A stretch of 64,000 bases of DNA from Alteromonas aquimaris (GCF_026183695.1 NZ_JAPFRD010000011.1:372001-436000), one strand, 5' to 3'. Counted from the first letter of the stretch, positions 37,749-50,985 are shown. Numbers and translations: made by a program. Notes: a model not told the origin generated them from the sequence alone.

Positions 37749-37778
37749 GTGTACAGTTTTTAACCCTAAGTTGTACAC
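37749..37778 (+). promoter_or_regulatory. Second stem in the rplL-rpoB spacer, possible RNase processing site
   Basis: GTGTACA (37749-37755) and TGTACAC (37772-37778) form a 7-base inverted repeat just after the attenuator. E. coli has an RNase III cut site in this spacer; this stem is a candidate equivalent by position, though it is short for RNase III. Confidence 0.4.
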
Positions 37779-37953
37779 TGGATAACCACACGGGATTTCA
37801 TCGTAAATAGCAGTAAACCAACAAGTTAACTACCATATTGGTTAAATTTTGTTGTATGCTGGTGAGATTGCCCGAAACAGGGTTGAGGAAGTTTGTTATC
37901 TGGTAGTATTTCAGATAGCAGGTTGGGTCAAAAATCAGCAGGCTGAGGAACCC

Positions 37954-40900
37954 ATGGTTTACTCTTATAGCGAAAAGAAACGTATCCGTAAGGATTTTGG
38001 CAAACGCCCACAGGTATTGGAAATTCCATACCTCCTTTCAATTCAGCTAGACTCATTTAAAAAATTTATTGAAGTCGATGTCGACGGGCAATACGGTTTG
38101 GAAGCAGCTTTCCGTTCAGTATTTCCTATTAAAAGCTACTCAGGCAACTCCGAATTACAGTTCGTAAGCTACCGCCTGGGTGAACCTGTGTTTGACGTAA
38201 AAGAATGTCAAATACGAGGTGTAACTTATTCAGCTCCATTAAGAGTAAAACTACGGTTAGTATTATTTGATAAAGAAGCCGCACCCGGTACTGTAAAAGA
38301 TATTAAAGAACAAGAAGTGTACATGGGTGAAATTCCGTTAATGACGGAAAATGGTACTTTTGTTATCAATGGTACTGAGCGTGTCATCGTTTCTCAGTTA
38401 CACCGTTCACCCGGTGTGTTCTATGATCACGATAAAGGTAAAACACACTCTTCTGGTAAAGTGTTATATAACGCTCGTGTTATCCCGTATCGTGGTTCAT
38501 GGTTAGATTTTGAGTTCGATCCAAAGGATAATCTGTTTGTCCGAATAGACCGTCGTCGTAAACTTCCAGCCACTATTATTTTACGTGCGCTTGAAATGAC
38601 CACCGAAGAAATCTTAGAGACATTCTTCGACAAGGTACAAGTACGCATCGATGAAGACCGTCTGATGATGGAAATTGTGCCTGATCGTCTACGCGGTGAA
38701 ACTGCACAATTCGATATCCTTGATGCAGAAGGTAATGTACTGGTTGAAACGGGCCGTCGAATTTCAGCTCGCCATACACGTGCGCTTGAAAAAGCCAATA
38801 TCAGTGAGCTTGAAGTTCCAGCTGAGTATTTGGTAGGCCGCGTTTATGCTGGCACTTTTGTGGATGAAGAAACCGGTGAAGTCATCGTCAATGCGAATGA
38901 CGAAGTCACACTGGAAACCATGGCTGAGCTTAGTAAAGCAGGTATTAAAGAGTTCGAAACGCTTTACATTAATGAACTGGATCATGGTTCATATATCTCT
39001 GATACGCTTCGTATCGATAGTTCAACTAACCGCCTTGAAGCATTAGTCGAGATTTATCGTATGATGCGTCCTGGTGAGCCACCAACAAAAGACGCAGCAG
39101 AAACCTTGTTCGACAATCTGTTCTTCGCTGAAGAGCGTTACGATTTGTCGTCTGTAGGTCGTATGAAGTTCAACCGCCGTTTAGGACGTGAAGAACTAAC
39201 TGGTTCTGGCACTCTGGATAAAGAAGATATTATTGCGGTCATGAAGCAACTCATCATGATCCGTGACGGTAAAGATGAAGTGGACGACATTGACCACTTA
39301 GGTAACCGTCGTATCCGTTCTGTTGGTGAAATGGCGGAAAACCAGTTCCGTGTAGGTCTGGTACGTGTTGAGCGAGCAGTTAAAGAGCGCCTGAGCTTAG
39401 GTGATCTTGATAACATCATGCCGCAAGATTTGATCAATGCTAAGCCTATCTCTGCAGCTGTTAAAGAATTCTTTGGTTCTTCACAGTTGTCACAGTTCAT
39501 GGATCAGAACAACCCGCTTTCAGAAGTCACGCACAAGCGCCGTATTTCTGCATTAGGCCCGGGTGGTTTGACTCGTGAGCGTGCTGGTTTCGAAGTTCGA
39601 GACGTACACCCGACGCATTATGGTCGTTTATGTCCAATCGAAACTCCTGAAGGTCCAAACATCGGTCTAATCAACTCATTGGCAAGCTTCGCGCGTACCA
39701 ATGACTTTGGTTTCCTTGAAACGCCTTTCCGTCGCATCGTTGATGGTGTTGTAGGTGATGAAATCGATTATTTATCGGCGATTGAAGAAGGTCAGTACCC
39801 CATTGCTCAGGCTAACATTGCGTTAACTGAAAATGGCGAACTGGTAGATGACCTGATCCCTTGTCGTCACCGCGGTGAAACAACCTTGATGCCTAAAGAA
39901 GACATCAAGTATATGGACGTTTCGCCTCAACAGATCGTGTCAATTGCTGCATCGATCATTCCGTTCCTTGAACACGACGATGCTAACCGTGCCTTGATGG
40001 GCTCGAACATGCAACGTCAGGCTGTTCCTACCCTACGTGCTGACAAGCCGTTAGTTGGAACGGGTATGGAGAAGACGGTTGCTGTCGATTCTGGGGTAAC
40101 AGTGGTGGCTAAACGTGGCGGCGTAGTAGATTACGTTGATGCCAGCCGCATAGTCATTAAGGTTGATGAAGATGAAATGCTTCCAGGTGAAGCAGGTATT
40201 GATATCTACAACCTGACAAAATATACACGCTCAAACCAGAACACCTGTATTAACCAAAGACCAACCTGTAATGTAGGGGAGCCTATTGTTGCTGGTGACG
40301 TGTTAGCTGATGGTCCATCAACCGACCTAGGCGAATTAGCGCTTGGTCAGAACATGCGCATCGCATTCATGCCATGGAACGGTTATAACTTCGAGGATTC
40401 GATCCTTATTTCTGAGCGCGTAGCGCAAGAAGACCGATTCACGACTATTCACATTCAGGAACTAAGCTGTATCGCTCGTGATACCAAGCTTGGGCCAGAG
40501 GAAATCAGCTCCGACATCCCTAATGTGGGTGAAGCTGCTCTAGGTAAGCTGGATGAGTCAGGCGTTGTTTATATCGGTGCCGAAGTGAAAGGCGGAGACA
40601 TTCTGGTAGGTAAAGTGACGCCAAAAGGTGAAACACAGCTTACTCCAGAAGAAAAATTGTTACGTGCCATCTTTGGTGAAAAAGCCTCTGATGTTAAAGA
40701 TACGTCACTGCGCGTGCCTAATTCTGTACACGGTACCGTGATTGATGTTCAGGTCTTTACCCGCGATGGTGTTGAAAAAGATAAGCGTGCTTTAGAAATT
40801 GAAGATATGCAATTACGTCAGGTTAAGAAAGATTTGTCTGACGAATTCAACATTCTTGCTGATGGTATCTTCTCTCGTGCGCGCAACTTGCTAATTAAAG

Positions 40901-41982
40901 CCGGTGTCGATGAGGCCAAGCTTGATAGCATGCCACGTGAAAAATGGTTTGATATCACGCTTAAAGATGAAGACATGCAAAATGATCTTGATCAAAGTGC
41001 AGAACAGCACGGCGAAATCAAAGCCGATTTTGACAAAAAGTTTGAAGCCAAGCGTCGTAAAATCACCCAGGGTGATGACTTAGCACCAGGCGTGTTGAAA
41101 ATCGTGAAAGTGTACCTTGCAGTTAAACGACACATTCAACCTGGTGACAAGATGGCGGGTCGTCACGGTAACAAAGGTGTTATTTCTACCATCGTTCCCG
41201 TTGAAGACATGCCTTATGACGAGAACGGCACGCCGGTAGATATCGTGCTAAACCCGTTGGGTGTACCTTCGCGGATGAACATCGGTCAGATCCTTGAGAC
41301 ACACTTGGGTATGGCTGCACATGGAATCGGTGTAAAAATCGATAACATGATCAAAGAACAACGCGAGATTGCACATCTAAGAGACTTCTTGAAAGAAGTG
41401 TATACCTTAGGTGAGAACCATCAGGAAGTAGACATTGACTCGTTCAGTGATGACGAAGTTAAACGTCTTGCTGAGAACTTGCGGAAAGGATTACCTGTTG
41501 CGACGCCAGTGTTTGACGGTGCGCGTGAAGAGGAAATCAAGGCAATGTTGAAACTGGCTGATCTACCTGAAAGTGGTCAAATCAGCATGTTTGATGGTCG
41601 TACCGGCCGTGCATTTGAGCGTCCTGTAACGGTAGGTTACATGTATATGCTCAAACTTAACCACCTTGTTGATGACAAGATGCATGCGCGTTCTACAGGC
41701 TCTTACAGCCTAGTTACGCAACAGCCTCTGGGTGGTAAAGCACAATTCGGTGGTCAGCGCTTCGGTGAGATGGAAGTGTGGGCACTGGAAGCGTACGGTG
41801 CTGCTTATACTCTGCAAGAAATGTTAACAGTGAAGTCGGATGACGTTAACGGTCGTACTAAGATGTATAAGAACATCGTAGATGGCGACCACAGAATGGA
41901 GCCAGGCATGCCTGAATCCTTTAACGTATTGCTTAAAGAGATCCGTTCATTGGGTATCAACATTGAGCTTGAAGAGAATTAG
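37954..41982 (+). CDS. rpoB: DNA-directed RNA polymerase subunit beta
   Basis: Catalytic subunit of RNA polymerase, 1342 residues, equal in length to E. coli. The start is ATG 37954, with GAGGA upstream; the frame continues upstream to 37849 but that part is not conserved. The rifampicin region reads [20 protein letters not shown] followed by [10 protein letters not shown], so the usual resistance positions are in the sensitive state. Also visible are the catalytic-region [12 protein letters not shown] and the C-terminal [19 protein letters not shown]. Transcribed with rplJL by read-through and with rpoC downstream. Confidence 0.99.
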   Translation: MVYSYSEKKRIRKDFGKRPQVLEIPYLLSIQLDSFKKFIEVDVDGQYGLEAAFRSVFPIKSYSGNSELQFVSYRLGEPVFDVKECQIRGVTYSAPLRVKLRLVLFDKEAAPGTVKDIKEQEVYMGEIPLMTENGTFVINGTERVIVSQLHRSPGVFYDHDKGKTHSSGKVLYNARVIPYRGSWLDFEFDPKDNLFVRIDRRRKLPATIILRALEMTTEEILETFFDKVQVRIDEDRLMMEIVPDRLRGETAQFDILDAEGNVLVETGRRISARHTRALEKANISELEVPAEYLVGRVYAGTFVDEETGEVIVNANDEVTLETMAELSKAGIKEFETLYINELDHGSYISDTLRIDSSTNRLEALVEIYRMMRPGEPPTKDAAETLFDNLFFAEERYDLSSVGRMKFNRRLGREELTGSGTLDKEDIIAVMKQLIMIRDGKDEVDDIDHLGNRRIRSVGEMAENQFRVGLVRVERAVKERLSLGDLDNIMPQDLINAKPISAAVKEFFGSSQLSQFMDQNNPLSEVTHKRRISALGPGGLTRERAGFEVRDVHPTHYGRLCPIETPEGPNIGLINSLASFARTNDFGFLETPFRRIVDGVVGDEIDYLSAIEEGQYPIAQANIALTENGELVDDLIPCRHRGETTLMPKEDIKYMDVSPQQIVSIAASIIPFLEHDDANRALMGSNMQRQAVPTLRADKPLVGTGMEKTVAVDSGVTVVAKRGGVVDYVDASRIVIKVDEDEMLPGEAGIDIYNLTKYTRSNQNTCINQRPTCNVGEPIVAGDVLADGPSTDLGELALGQNMRIAFMPWNGYNFEDSILISERVAQEDRFTTIHIQELSCIARDTKLGPEEISSDIPNVGEAALGKLDESGVVYIGAEVKGGDILVGKVTPKGETQLTPEEKLLRAIFGEKASDVKDTSLRVPNSVHGTVIDVQVFTRDGVEKDKRALEIEDMQLRQVKKDLSDEFNILADGIFSRARNLLIKAGVDEAKLDSMPREKWFDITLKDEDMQNDLDQSAEQHGEIKADFDKKFEAKRRKITQGDDLAPGVLKIVKVYLAVKRHIQPGDKMAGRHGNKGVISTIVPVEDMPYDENGTPVDIVLNPLGVPSRMNIGQILETHLGMAAHGIGVKIDNMIKEQREIAHLRDFLKEVYTLGENHQEVDIDSFSDDEVKRLAENLRKGLPVATPVFDGAREEEIKAMLKLADLPESGQISMFDGRTGRAFERPVTVGYMYMLKLNHLVDDKMHARSTGSYSLVTQQPLGGKAQFGGQRFGEMEVWALEAYGAAYTLQEMLTVKSDDVNGRTKMYKNIVDGDHRMEPGMPESFNVLLKEIRSLGINIELEEN

Positions 41983-42062
41983 GCTAGTAAACGCCTCGTA
42001 ATTGACGTAACTGACCCGGCCTGGTGCCGGGTTATAGAGACTGACTCCGCTGGGAGAGTAAT

Positions 42063-45000
42063 GTGAAAGACTTATTAAAGTTTCTAAAGCAACAAAATAA
42101 GACTGAAGAATTCGATAATATTCGAATTGGTTTAGCTTCACCGGACATGATTCGTTCATGGTCTTATGGTGAAGTGAAAAAACCTGAAACGATTAACTAC
42201 CGTACGTTCAAACCAGAGCGTGATGGTTTATTCTGTGCGCGTATTTTCGGCCCGGTAAAAGACTACGAATGTCTGTGTGGAAAATATAAGCGTCTTAAGC
42301 ACCGTGGTGTTATTTGTGAAAAGTGTGGCGTTGAAGTTACACTGACGAAAGTGCGTCGTGAGCGCATGGGTCACATCGAACTTGCCAGCCCGGTTGCTCA
42401 TATATGGTTCCTTAAATCACTCCCGTCGCGCATCGGTTTGATGTTAGATATGACGCTACGTGATATCGAACGCGTATTATATTTCGAATCATACGTGGTG
42501 ACAGAACCAGGTATGACCACGCTTGAGCGCAGCCAACTGTTGACAGAAGAAGAATATCTGGATGCACTAGAAGAAAACGGCGATGAGTTCGAAGCTAAAA
42601 TGGGTGCTGAAGCGGTATTTGATCTGCTGACTCACCTCGACGTTGATGCAGACGTTGCCGCGATGCGTGAAGAATTGCCTAGTATCAACTCCGAAACTAA
42701 GCGCAAGAAGATTACCAAGCGTCTTAAATTGCTAGAATCTTTCCAGCAATCAGGTAACAAACCTGAATGGATGATTATGACGGTGCTGCCAGTTTTGCCA
42801 CCAGATCTACGTCCATTAGTTCCACTGGATGGTGGCCGCTTCGCAACCTCAGATTTGAACGACTTATACCGTCGTGTTATCAACCGGAATAACCGTCTGA
42901 AGCGTCTTCTTGATCTTGCTGCACCAGATATCATTGTACGCAACGAAAAGCGTATGCTTCAGGAAGCGGTTGACGCATTGCTAGATAACGGTCGTCGTGG
43001 CCGTGCTATTACTGGTTCTAACAAGCGTCCTTTAAAATCACTTGCTGATATGATCAAAGGTAAGCAGGGGCGTTTCCGTCAGAACCTGCTAGGTAAGCGT
43101 GTTGACTATTCTGGTCGTTCTGTAATTACCGTTGGTCCAACGCTGCGTTTGCACCAGTGTGGTTTACCTAAGAAAATGGCACTTGAGCTATTCAAGCCGT
43201 TTATCTACGGTAAATTAGAGGGCCGTGGTCTAGCGACGACGATTAAAGCCGCTAAGAAATTAGTGGAACGTGAAGCACCCGAGGTATGGGACGTTCTTGA
43301 TGACGTAATCCGCGAACATCCGGTGTTGCTAAACCGTGCACCTACTCTTCACCGCTTGGGTATTCAAGCGTTTGAACCCACCCTGATTGAGGGTAAAGCC
43401 ATTCAATTGCACCCGTTGGTGTGTGCGGCGTATAACGCTGACTTCGACGGTGACCAAATGGCGGTTCACGTACCATTGACCATCGAAGCTCAGCTTGAAG
43501 CGCGTGCGTTGATGATGTCAACCAACAACATTCTGTCGCCAGCGAACGGTGAGCCAATCATCGTACCTTCACAGGACGTTGTATTGGGACTTTATTATCT
43601 AACGCGGGATAAAGTGAATGGTTTGGGTGAAGGCATGGTATTTACCAGCCCTAACGAAGCTGAAAAAGCTTACCGCACCGGTAATGCTGAACTGCATTCT
43701 CGGGTTAAAGTGCGTATCACTGAATATGACGTAGCCGAAGATGGTACTAAGACTGAGAAAGTTACACTGACGGATACTACTGTTGGTCGTGCGATATTCT
43801 CACTTATCCTGCCTAAAGGTTTGCCATTTGAAATTATTAACCAGGCGATGGGTAAGAAGCAGATTTCTCGTCTACTTAATGCCTGTTACCGAACGTTGGG
43901 TCTGAAAGATACCGTTATCGCAGCTGACCAGGTCATGTATACCGGTTTCCATTACGCAATGGTCGCGGGTGCATCGGTGGGTATTGATGATATGGTTATC
44001 CCAGCGGCGAAGAAAGAAATTATCGATGCTGCAGAAGCTGAAGTCATCGAAATTCAGGAACAGTTCCAGAACGGTCTTGTAACAGCCGGTGAGCGTTACA
44101 ATAAAGTTATCGATATCTGGTCAAACGCTAACGAAAAAGTCGCCAAGGCGATGATGGACAACCTTAAAACTGACATCGTCATTAATAAAGACGGTGAGGA
44201 AGAAGAGCAGCAGTCGTTTAACTCTGTTTACATGATGGCTGACTCCGGTGCTCGTGGTAGTGCCGCACAGATTCGTCAGTTAGCAGGTATGCGTGGTCTG
44301 ATGGCTAAGCCAGATGGCTCAATCATCGAAACGCCTATTACGGCTAACTTCCGTGAAGGTTTGAACGTTCTACAGTACTTCATCTCAACGCACGGTGCGC
44401 GAAAAGGTTTGGCCGATACAGCATTGAAGACGGCAAACTCAGGTTACCTGACGCGTCGTTTGGTTGACGTTGCGCAGGATTTGGTTATCACCAATGAAGA
44501 TTGTGGCACCTTTGAAGGTGTTCAGATGTCTCCGTTGATTGAAGGTGGGGACGTTGTAGAACCGCTACGCGAGCGTGTGCTAGGTCGTACGGTTGCTGAA
44601 GATGTGTTGAAGCCGGGCTCTGACGAAGTGTTAGTCGAGCGTAACGTAATGCTTGATGAAGCATTAGTAGATATGCTTGAAGCCAATTCTATCGACCAGG
44701 TAATGGTGCGCTCAGTAATTACCTGTGACAATGACTTTGGTGTATGTGCAAACTGTTACGGCCGTGACCTAGCCCGTGGCCACATGGTTGGTCAAGGTGA
44801 AGCAGTGGGTGTAATTGCTGCGCAGTCAATCGGTGAACCAGGTACACAGCTTACCATGCGTACCTTCCACATCGGTGGTGCCGCTTCAAGAGCGTCTGCT
44901 GAAAACAGTGTTCAGGTTAAAACCTCTGGTAGCTTGAAACTGCACAATGCGAAGTATGTACGTAACACTGACGACAAGGTAGTGATCGTTTCTCGTTCAA

Positions 45001-46241
45001 CTGAGTTAACGATGATCGATGATCAGGGTCGTGAGAAAGAGCGTTATAAAGTACCTTACGGCGCAATCTTAAGTGTTGATGATGGCGCATCCGTGGAAGC
45101 GGGCGATATCGTTGCTAACTGGGATCCGCACAGCCACCCAATCATCACCGAACGCAAAGCGAAAATCAGCTTTGCTGATATTGATGATTCAAACACTGAA
45201 ATGCAGCAAGATGAATTGACAGGTTTAACCCGTATTGTGGTTAAAGACCTGGCTAAAGTGAACGCGAAAGAGCCTAAACTTATTCTTGAAAGCGATGAGT
45301 TTGGCTTGCAGGAAATTCGTCTGCCAAGCTTTACTACGATCGAAGCATCTGACGGTAAATTGGCGAATGAAGGTGACGTGTTAGCACGTATACCTCAGGA
45401 AAGCTCGAAGACTCGCGACATCACGGGTGGTCTACCACGTGTTGCTGACTTGTTCGAAGCTCGTAAGCCAAAAGAGCCTGCAATCCTGGCTGAGATTTCA
45501 GGTACCATCGGTTTTGGTAAAGAAACCAAAGGTAAGAAACGCTTGGTGATCACTCCTAAAGACGGTGATCCATACGAAGAAATGATCCCTAAATGGCGTC
45601 AGCTCAACGTATTCGAAGGTGAAAACGTGGAAAAAGGTGAAGTTATCGCCGATGGACCAGAGTCACCACATGACATCTTGCGTTTGCGTGGTATCAGTGC
45701 GGTATCAAACTATATCGTGAACGAAGTTCAGGAAGTTTACCGTTTACAGGGTGTTAAGATAAACGATAAGCATATCGAGGTGGTTATCCGCCAGATGTTG
45801 CGTAAGTGTATTATTACCCATCCTGGCGATACACAGTTCCTAGAAGGCGAACAGGTTGAAGTGTCGAATGTAAAAGTGGCTAACCGTGAAATCGAGAAGC
45901 AAGGTAAGATCCCAGCATCTTATGAAACACAGCTTCTGGGTATTACTAAAGCATCACTTTCAACCGAATCGTTTATCTCAGCGGCGTCGTTCCAGGAAAC
46001 TACACGCGTATTAACGGAAGCAGCGGTACAAGGTAAAGAAGACGACTTACGTGGTCTGAAAGAAAACGTAATTGTTGGACGCCTAATCCCTGCTGGTACT
46101 GGTTTTGCCTATCACCAGCGCCGTGCGCAAAGACGTATACAGGAAATCGAAGAAATGTCTGTCTCTGCTGCTGACGCAGAACAGGCGCTGACTGAAGCAT
46201 TGAATGCGGAAGTGAGCGAGCAGTCTTCTAACGAAGAGTAA
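42063..46241 (+). CDS. rpoC: DNA-directed RNA polymerase subunit beta'
   Basis: Largest polymerase subunit, 1392 residues. The N-terminal zinc site is [20 protein letters not shown]; the catalytic magnesium loop is [13 protein letters not shown]; the trigger-loop region has [12 protein letters not shown]; the second zinc site includes [13 protein letters not shown]. The start is GTG at 42063, as in E. coli rpoC. It follows rpoB by 80 bases and ends before a hairpin-rich spacer leading to rpsL. Confidence 0.99.
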   Translation: MKDLLKFLKQQNKTEEFDNIRIGLASPDMIRSWSYGEVKKPETINYRTFKPERDGLFCARIFGPVKDYECLCGKYKRLKHRGVICEKCGVEVTLTKVRRERMGHIELASPVAHIWFLKSLPSRIGLMLDMTLRDIERVLYFESYVVTEPGMTTLERSQLLTEEEYLDALEENGDEFEAKMGAEAVFDLLTHLDVDADVAAMREELPSINSETKRKKITKRLKLLESFQQSGNKPEWMIMTVLPVLPPDLRPLVPLDGGRFATSDLNDLYRRVINRNNRLKRLLDLAAPDIIVRNEKRMLQEAVDALLDNGRRGRAITGSNKRPLKSLADMIKGKQGRFRQNLLGKRVDYSGRSVITVGPTLRLHQCGLPKKMALELFKPFIYGKLEGRGLATTIKAAKKLVEREAPEVWDVLDDVIREHPVLLNRAPTLHRLGIQAFEPTLIEGKAIQLHPLVCAAYNADFDGDQMAVHVPLTIEAQLEARALMMSTNNILSPANGEPIIVPSQDVVLGLYYLTRDKVNGLGEGMVFTSPNEAEKAYRTGNAELHSRVKVRITEYDVAEDGTKTEKVTLTDTTVGRAIFSLILPKGLPFEIINQAMGKKQISRLLNACYRTLGLKDTVIAADQVMYTGFHYAMVAGASVGIDDMVIPAAKKEIIDAAEAEVIEIQEQFQNGLVTAGERYNKVIDIWSNANEKVAKAMMDNLKTDIVINKDGEEEEQQSFNSVYMMADSGARGSAAQIRQLAGMRGLMAKPDGSIIETPITANFREGLNVLQYFISTHGARKGLADTALKTANSGYLTRRLVDVAQDLVITNEDCGTFEGVQMSPLIEGGDVVEPLRERVLGRTVAEDVLKPGSDEVLVERNVMLDEALVDMLEANSIDQVMVRSVITCDNDFGVCANCYGRDLARGHMVGQGEAVGVIAAQSIGEPGTQLTMRTFHIGGAASRASAENSVQVKTSGSLKLHNAKYVRNTDDKVVIVSRSTELTMIDDQGREKERYKVPYGAILSVDDGASVEAGDIVANWDPHSHPIITERKAKISFADIDDSNTEMQQDELTGLTRIVVKDLAKVNAKEPKLILESDEFGLQEIRLPSFTTIEASDGKLANEGDVLARIPQESSKTRDITGGLPRVADLFEARKPKEPAILAEISGTIGFGKETKGKKRLVITPKDGDPYEEMIPKWRQLNVFEGENVEKGEVIADGPESPHDILRLRGISAVSNYIVNEVQEVYRLQGVKINDKHIEVVIRQMLRKCIITHPGDTQFLEGEQVEVSNVKVANREIEKQGKIPASYETQLLGITKASLSTESFISAASFQETTRVLTEAAVQGKEDDLRGLKENVIVGRLIPAGTGFAYHQRRAQRRIQEIEEMSVSAADAEQALTEALNAEVSEQSSNEE

Positions 46242-46251
46242 ACGTTAAGTT

Positions 46252-46275
46252 TTGCCGGGTATCAAAGCCCGGCAA
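46252..46275 (+). terminator. GC-rich hairpin immediately after rpoC
   Basis: TTGCCGGG and CCCGGCAA form a perfect 8-base stem just past the rpoC stop. No T-run follows, so it may protect the 3' end or pause polymerase instead of terminating by itself. Confidence 0.55.
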
Positions 46276-46331
46276 GCTAAGCGTTGACTGGCAATCTGTA
46301 CAGGATTTAATTTGCATATCTTGTGTACAGC

Positions 46332-46360
46332 TTGACAGCTGCGACTTTGATCTTTAATAT
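46332..46360 (+). promoter_or_regulatory. Near-consensus sigma-70 promoter for the rpsL operon
   Basis: A perfect TTGACA at 46332-46337 and TAATAT at 46355-46360 are spaced by 17 bases. Predicted transcription starts near 46367, inside the left arm of the next hairpin. This should drive rpsL-rpsG-fusA-tuf. Confidence 0.85.
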
Positions 46361-46417
46361 TCCGCGACCCGAAATTTGGTTAACCTTGCTGTTAACCTTT
46401 CGGAAAGCGGAATTTTT
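46359..46417 (+). terminator. rpoBC terminator overlapping the rpsL promoter
   Basis: Nested pairings ATTCCGC/GCGGAAT, CCGAAA/TTTCGG and GGTTAAC/GTTAACC build one long stem followed by TTTTTG and TTTT. Transcripts coming from rpoC can form the full stem. Transcripts from the promoter just upstream begin within its left arm and lack the outer pairs. Confidence 0.8.
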
Positions 46418-46486
46418 GTTTTCAGAGTCGTTATTCATACTGACGAGCACAGTATGAAAACGGAAGTAAAAAACCGAAAATGAATG

Positions 46487-46511
46487 ACCCGAACATGTGT
46501 ATCGGGTTTTT
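46487..46511 (+). promoter_or_regulatory. Terminator-like hairpin in the rpsL leader
   Basis: ACCCGA and TCGGGT form a 6-base stem with a 9-base loop, followed by TTTT and G, about 18 bases before the rpsL ribosome site. It could act as an attenuator for the str operon or as a weak second terminator. No leader peptide is evident. Confidence 0.55.
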
Positions 46512-46536
46512 GTAGTTATTAATCAGGAGCTAGTTA

Positions 46537-46911
46537 ATGGCAACAGTTAACCAGTTAGTGCGTAAGCCACGTAGAAAGCCGGTTGCGAAAAGCAACGTAG
46601 CGGCACTACAAGCTTGCCCACAAAGACGTGGTGTATGTACACGTGTATATACCACTACGCCTAAGAAACCAAACTCAGCGCTACGTAAAGTATGTCGTGT
46701 GCGTTTAACTAACGGTTATGAAGTTTCTTCATACATCGGTGGTGAAGGCCACAACCTGCAGGAGCACAGCGTTGTACTAATTCGTGGTGGTCGTGTTAAA
46801 GACTTACCAGGTGTTCGTTACCACACTGTTCGCGGTACATTAGACTGCGCAGGTGTAAACGATCGTAAACAAGCCCGTTCTAAGTACGGCGCGAAAAAGC
46901 CTAAATCGTAA
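46537..46911 (+). CDS. rpsL: 30S ribosomal protein S12
   Basis: Decoding-centre protein of the small subunit, 124 residues. K43 in [10 protein letters not shown] and the VRYHTVRG loop are in the streptomycin-sensitive state. AGGAG precedes the ATG. First gene of the str operon, followed by rpsG, fusA and tuf. Confidence 0.99.
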   Translation: MATVNQLVRKPRRKPVAKSNVAALQACPQRRGVCTRVYTTTPKKPNSALRKVCRVRLTNGYEVSSYIGGEGHNLQEHSVVLIRGGRVKDLPGVRYHTVRGTLDCAGVNDRKQARSKYGAKKPKS

Positions 46912-46984
46912 CGGTTCTCCGTTAGTAAGGCCAAACTGAAATTTAAGAGTTTTGGGTTATCCCTGAATTCCACGGAGAATTAAG

Positions 46985-47455
46985 ATGCCAAGAAGAAGAG
47001 TCGTAGGTCAACGTAAAATCCTACCAGAGCCAAAATTTGGTTCACAGCTGCTTGCTAAATTCATGAATGTCGTAATGCTCGACGGCAAAAAATCTGTCGC
47101 TGAAAAAATCGTTTACGGTGCGCTTGAAATTGTTGCTGAAAAAACCGGCAAGGCACATTTAGATGTATTCGAAGAAGCACTAGACAACATCCGTCCTACG
47201 GTAGAGGTTAAATCTCGTCGTGTAGGTGGTTCTACTTATCAGGTACCAGTAGAAGTTCGTCCAGTTCGTCGTAATGCACTAGGTATGCGTTGGATGGTAG
47301 ATGCGGCACGTAAACGTGGCGAAAAGTCTATGGCACAGCGCCTGGCTGCAGAAATGTTAGACGCAGCAGAAAATAAAGGTTCAGCGGTTAAGAAGCGTGA
47401 AGACGTGCACCGTATGGCCGAAGCGAACAAAGCGTTCGCACATTACCGTTGGTAA
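46985..47455 (+). CDS. rpsG: 30S ribosomal protein S7
   Basis: Nucleates assembly of the 30S head by binding the 3' domain of 16S rRNA. The 156-residue product has [20 protein letters not shown], the [21 protein letters not shown] stretch split around its beta arm, and ends at AFAHYRW. In E. coli, S7 represses translation from the rpsL-rpsG spacer; the 73-base spacer here could serve the same way. Confidence 0.99.
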   Translation: MPRRRVVGQRKILPEPKFGSQLLAKFMNVVMLDGKKSVAEKIVYGALEIVAEKTGKAHLDVFEEALDNIRPTVEVKSRRVGGSTYQVPVEVRPVRRNALGMRWMVDAARKRGEKSMAQRLAAEMLDAAENKGSAVKKREDVHRMAEANKAFAHYRW

Positions 47456-47476
47456 GAAAATAACTGAGAGAGTCGT

Positions 47477-49579
47477 ATGCCTCGTAAGACCCCAATTGAG
47501 CGGTATCGTAATATTGGAATTGTTGCTCACGTTGACGCGGGTAAAACCACGACAACGGAGCGAGTTCTGTTTTATACAGGACTTTCACACAAAATAGGTG
47601 AAGTTCATGATGGTGCTGCCACTATGGACTGGATGGAGCAGGAACAAGAACGCGGGATTACTATCACTTCCGCAGCAACAACCTGCTTCTGGTCGGGAAT
47701 GCAACAGCAGTTCCACCAGCACCGTATCAATATTATTGATACTCCCGGACACGTTGATTTTACTATCGAAGTAGAGCGTTCTTTGCGCGTATTAGATGGT
47801 GCGGTTGTGGTGTTCTGTGGGTCTTCCGGGGTTGAACCTCAATCAGAAACTGTCTGGCGACAGGCAGATAAATATCATGTGCCGCGCATGGTTTTCGTCA
47901 ATAAGATGGACCGTGCCGGTGCAGATTTTGAACGCGTAATCGGACAAATCCGTAAGCGTTTGGGTGCGACTTGTGTACCCATCCAACTGAACATTGGATC
48001 TGAAGAAGAATTCCGTGGCGTCATCGACCTGGTGAAGATGAAAGCCATTAACTGGAATATGGAAGACATGGGTATGACTTTTACCTATGAAGATATTCCG
48101 GCAGAGTTACAAGATAAAGCGAACAAGTATCGCAGTGAACTTGTTGAAGCGGCAGCAGAAGCGTCCGATGACTTAATGAATAAATATCTGGAAGGAGAAG
48201 AGCTTTCAGAGGATGAAATTCGTGAAGGTCTGCGCGAACGCACGCTTAAAAATGAAATTGTGCTTGCTACGTGCGGCAGTGCCTTTAAGAATAAAGGTGT
48301 ACAGGCTGTATTAGACGCGGTTATTGAATATTTGCCGTCTCCTACCGATGTTAAATCCATTACCGGTATCCTCGATGATGGTAAGGAGACTGAAGCTGAG
48401 CGTCATTCAGACGATAACGAGCCATTCTCAGCGTTAGCATTCAAGATCGCCACTGACCCGTTTGTGGGTACGCTTACGTTTTTCCGCTGTTACTCGGGTG
48501 TAGTGAACACCGGTGATACGGTTTACAACCCTGTTAAGGGTAAGCGTGAGCGCTTCGGTCGTATTGTACAAATGCACGCCAATGATCGGGCTGAATTAAA
48601 AGAAGTTCGGGCCGGTGATATTGCTGCGGCTATCGGGTTAAAAGACGTTACTACCGGTGATACTTTATGTGATCCAAATCACGTGATAACACTGGAACGT
48701 ATGGAATTTCCGGATCCGGTCATTTCAATTGCCGTTGAGCCAAAATCACAGGCTGACCAGGAAAAAATGGGGATGGCACTAAGTAAGTTAGCTGCTGAAG
48801 ATCCCTCTTTCCGCGTAAAAACTGACGATGAGACAGGCCAGACAATCATCTCCGGAATGGGTGAGCTTCACCTGGATATCATTGTTGATCGCATGAAGCG
48901 GGAATTTAAGGTTGAGTGTAATGTGGGTAAGCCCCAAGTGGCTTATCGCGAAACCATTCGCAAGAAAGTCGAAGTCGAAGGGAAATTTATCCGTCAATCT
49001 GGCGGACGTGGCCAGTTCGGTCACGTATGGCTTCGTATAGAGCCTCAGGAAGAAGGTAAAGGCTACGAATTTGTCAATGCAATCGTTGGTGGTGTGGTTC
49101 CTAAGGAATTCATTCCAGCGGTGGACAAAGGTGTTCAGGAGCAGCTGCAGAATGGTGTTGTCGCAGGGTATCCGGTACTGGATGTAAAGGTTACTTTGTT
49201 CGATGGCTCTTACCATGATGTTGACTCTTCTGAAATGGCGTTTAAGATCGCCGGTTCGATGGGATTCAAAAAAGGCGCCGCTGAAGCTAATCCGGTGTTG
49301 CTTGAACCCATGATGAAAGTTGAAGTAACCACTCCAGAAGACTGGATGGGTGATGTTGTTGGTGACTTAAACCGTCGTCGCGGCATGATCGAAGGTATGG
49401 AAGAAGGTGTTGCAGGCATTAAAATTGTTCGCGCTAAAGTGCCACTTTCGGAAATGTTTGGGTATGCAACTGACTTGCGTTCAGCAACGCAGGGCAGAGC
49501 ATCGTACTCTATGGAGTTCTTCAATTATTCAGAGGCGCCAAATAATGTGGCGCAAGCTATTATTGAAGCTAGAATGTAA
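47477..49579 (+). CDS. fusA: Elongation factor G
   Basis: GTPase that drives translocation and, with ribosome recycling factor, subunit splitting. 700 residues. GTP-binding motifs are [20 protein letters not shown] and NKMDRAGAD; the domain IV stretch [11 protein letters not shown] and the C-terminal [16 protein letters not shown] mark it as a full EF-G. It follows rpsG by 21 bases and precedes tuf. Confidence 0.99.
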   Translation: MPRKTPIERYRNIGIVAHVDAGKTTTTERVLFYTGLSHKIGEVHDGAATMDWMEQEQERGITITSAATTCFWSGMQQQFHQHRINIIDTPGHVDFTIEVERSLRVLDGAVVVFCGSSGVEPQSETVWRQADKYHVPRMVFVNKMDRAGADFERVIGQIRKRLGATCVPIQLNIGSEEEFRGVIDLVKMKAINWNMEDMGMTFTYEDIPAELQDKANKYRSELVEAAAEASDDLMNKYLEGEELSEDEIREGLRERTLKNEIVLATCGSAFKNKGVQAVLDAVIEYLPSPTDVKSITGILDDGKETEAERHSDDNEPFSALAFKIATDPFVGTLTFFRCYSGVVNTGDTVYNPVKGKRERFGRIVQMHANDRAELKEVRAGDIAAAIGLKDVTTGDTLCDPNHVITLERMEFPDPVISIAVEPKSQADQEKMGMALSKLAAEDPSFRVKTDDETGQTIISGMGELHLDIIVDRMKREFKVECNVGKPQVAYRETIRKKVEVEGKFIRQSGGRGQFGHVWLRIEPQEEGKGYEFVNAIVGGVVPKEFIPAVDKGVQEQLQNGVVAGYPVLDVKVTLFDGSYHDVDSSEMAFKIAGSMGFKKGAAEANPVLLEPMMKVEVTTPEDWMGDVVGDLNRRRGMIEGMEEGVAGIKIVRAKVPLSEMFGYATDLRSATQGRASYSMEFFNYSEAPNNVAQAIIEARM

Positions 49580-49642
49580 ATCTAAATGAAGGTTCGGTCC
49601 GGTCTATGTTGGGTCGGGCTTTTAACTTAGGAAACGAGAAAA

Positions 49643-50827
49643 ATGGCAAAAGAAAAGTTTGAACGTACGAAACCCCATGTAAACGTGGGAACAATCGGCC
49701 ACGTTGACCACGGTAAAACCACTCTGACTGCAGCGATCACTACTGTATTGGCAAAGACTTACGGTGGTTCAGCTCAGGCTTTTGATCAAATCGATAACGC
49801 GCCTGAAGAAAAGGCTCGTGGTATCACCATCTCTACTTCACACGTAGAATATGACACGCCAAGCCGTCACTACGCGCACGTAGACTGTCCTGGACACGCT
49901 GACTATGTTAAAAACATGATCACTGGTGCGGCACAGATGGACGGAGCAATCCTGGTAGTAGCTGCGACTGATGGCCCAATGCCACAGACTCGTGAGCACA
50001 TCCTTCTAGGTCGTCAGGTAGGTGTACCTTACATCATCGTATTCATGAACAAGTGTGACATGGTAGATGATGAAGAATTGCTAGAATTGGTAGAAATGGA
50101 AGTTCGTGAACTTCTTAACGAATACGAATTCCCAGGTGATGACCTGCCAGTAATCAAAGGTTCAGCACTTAAAGCCCTTGAAGGCGACGAAGAGTGGGAA
50201 AAGAAAATTGTTGAGTTAGGTGAAGCACTTGATTCATACATCCCAGAACCAGAGCGTGCCATCGACAAGCCGTTCATTCTTCCAATCGAAGACGTATTCT
50301 CAATCTCTGGTCGTGGTACTGTTGTAACAGGCCGTGTAGAGCAAGGTATCGTTAAAGTTGGTGAAGAAGTAGAAATCGTTGGTATCAAAGATACTACTAA
50401 GACGACTTGTACTGGTGTTGAAATGTTCCGTAAGCTGCTTGACGAAGGTCGTGCAGGTGAGAACGTTGGTGTACTACTACGTGGTACTAAGCGTGATGAC
50501 GTTGAGCGTGGTCAAGTACTGGCTAAGCCTGGTTCAATCACTCCTCACACTAAGTTCGAAGCTGAAGTTTACGTACTAAGCAAAGACGAAGGTGGCCGTC
50601 ATACGCCATTCTTTAAAGGCTACCGTCCTCAGTTCTACTTCCGTACAACTGACGTAACGGGCGCGGTACAGCTTCCAGAAGGCGTTGAAATGGTAATGCC
50701 TGGCGACAACCTTAAGTTTGAAGTTGAACTGATTGCACCAATCGCGATGGACGAAGGTCTACGCTTCGCAATCCGTGAAGGTGGTCGTACTGTAGGTGCT
50801 GGTGTTGTTTCTAAGATTATTGAATAA
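49643..50827 (+). CDS. tuf: Elongation factor Tu
   Basis: GTPase that delivers aminoacyl-tRNA to the ribosome, 394 residues. GTP motifs are [17 protein letters not shown] and [19 protein letters not shown] starts domain 2 and the C-terminus ends [15 protein letters not shown]. Codon bias is strong, as expected for the most abundant protein. A second copy may exist elsewhere in the genome; only one is in this window. Confidence 0.99.
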   Translation: MAKEKFERTKPHVNVGTIGHVDHGKTTLTAAITTVLAKTYGGSAQAFDQIDNAPEEKARGITISTSHVEYDTPSRHYAHVDCPGHADYVKNMITGAAQMDGAILVVAATDGPMPQTREHILLGRQVGVPYIIVFMNKCDMVDDEELLELVEMEVRELLNEYEFPGDDLPVIKGSALKALEGDEEWEKKIVELGEALDSYIPEPERAIDKPFILPIEDVFSISGRGTVVTGRVEQGIVKVGEEVEIVGIKDTTKTTCTGVEMFRKLLDEGRAGENVGVLLRGTKRDDVERGQVLAKPGSITPHTKFEAEVYVLSKDEGGRHTPFFKGYRPQFYFRTTDVTGAVQLPEGVEMVMPGDNLKFEVELIAPIAMDEGLRFAIREGGRTVGAGVVSKIIE

Positions 50828-50852
50828 TCTTATCTGACATCGAGTCATCTGA

Positions 50853-50880
50853 GAAAAAGGTCGCGCAAGCGGCCTTTTTT
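50853..50880 (+). terminator. Intrinsic terminator after tuf
   Basis: AAAAAGGTCGC and GCGGCCTTTTTT pair (one G-T) around a GCAA tetraloop, followed by Ts. It ends the str operon. Confidence 0.93.
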
Positions 50881-50985
50881 GGTTTAATGCAATACCGTTA
50901 GACAAGACTAGAATTATCAGAAGTAATTTTGATTTTTTGCCTGCTGTTTAGGTGAACTTAAAGATCGAAATCTGCGAATTAGCGT

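Noticed and set aside
37849..37953. N-terminal extension of RpoB from an upstream ATG
   Set aside because: The ATG at 37954 has a good ribosome site and gives exactly the 1342 residues of E. coli RpoB.
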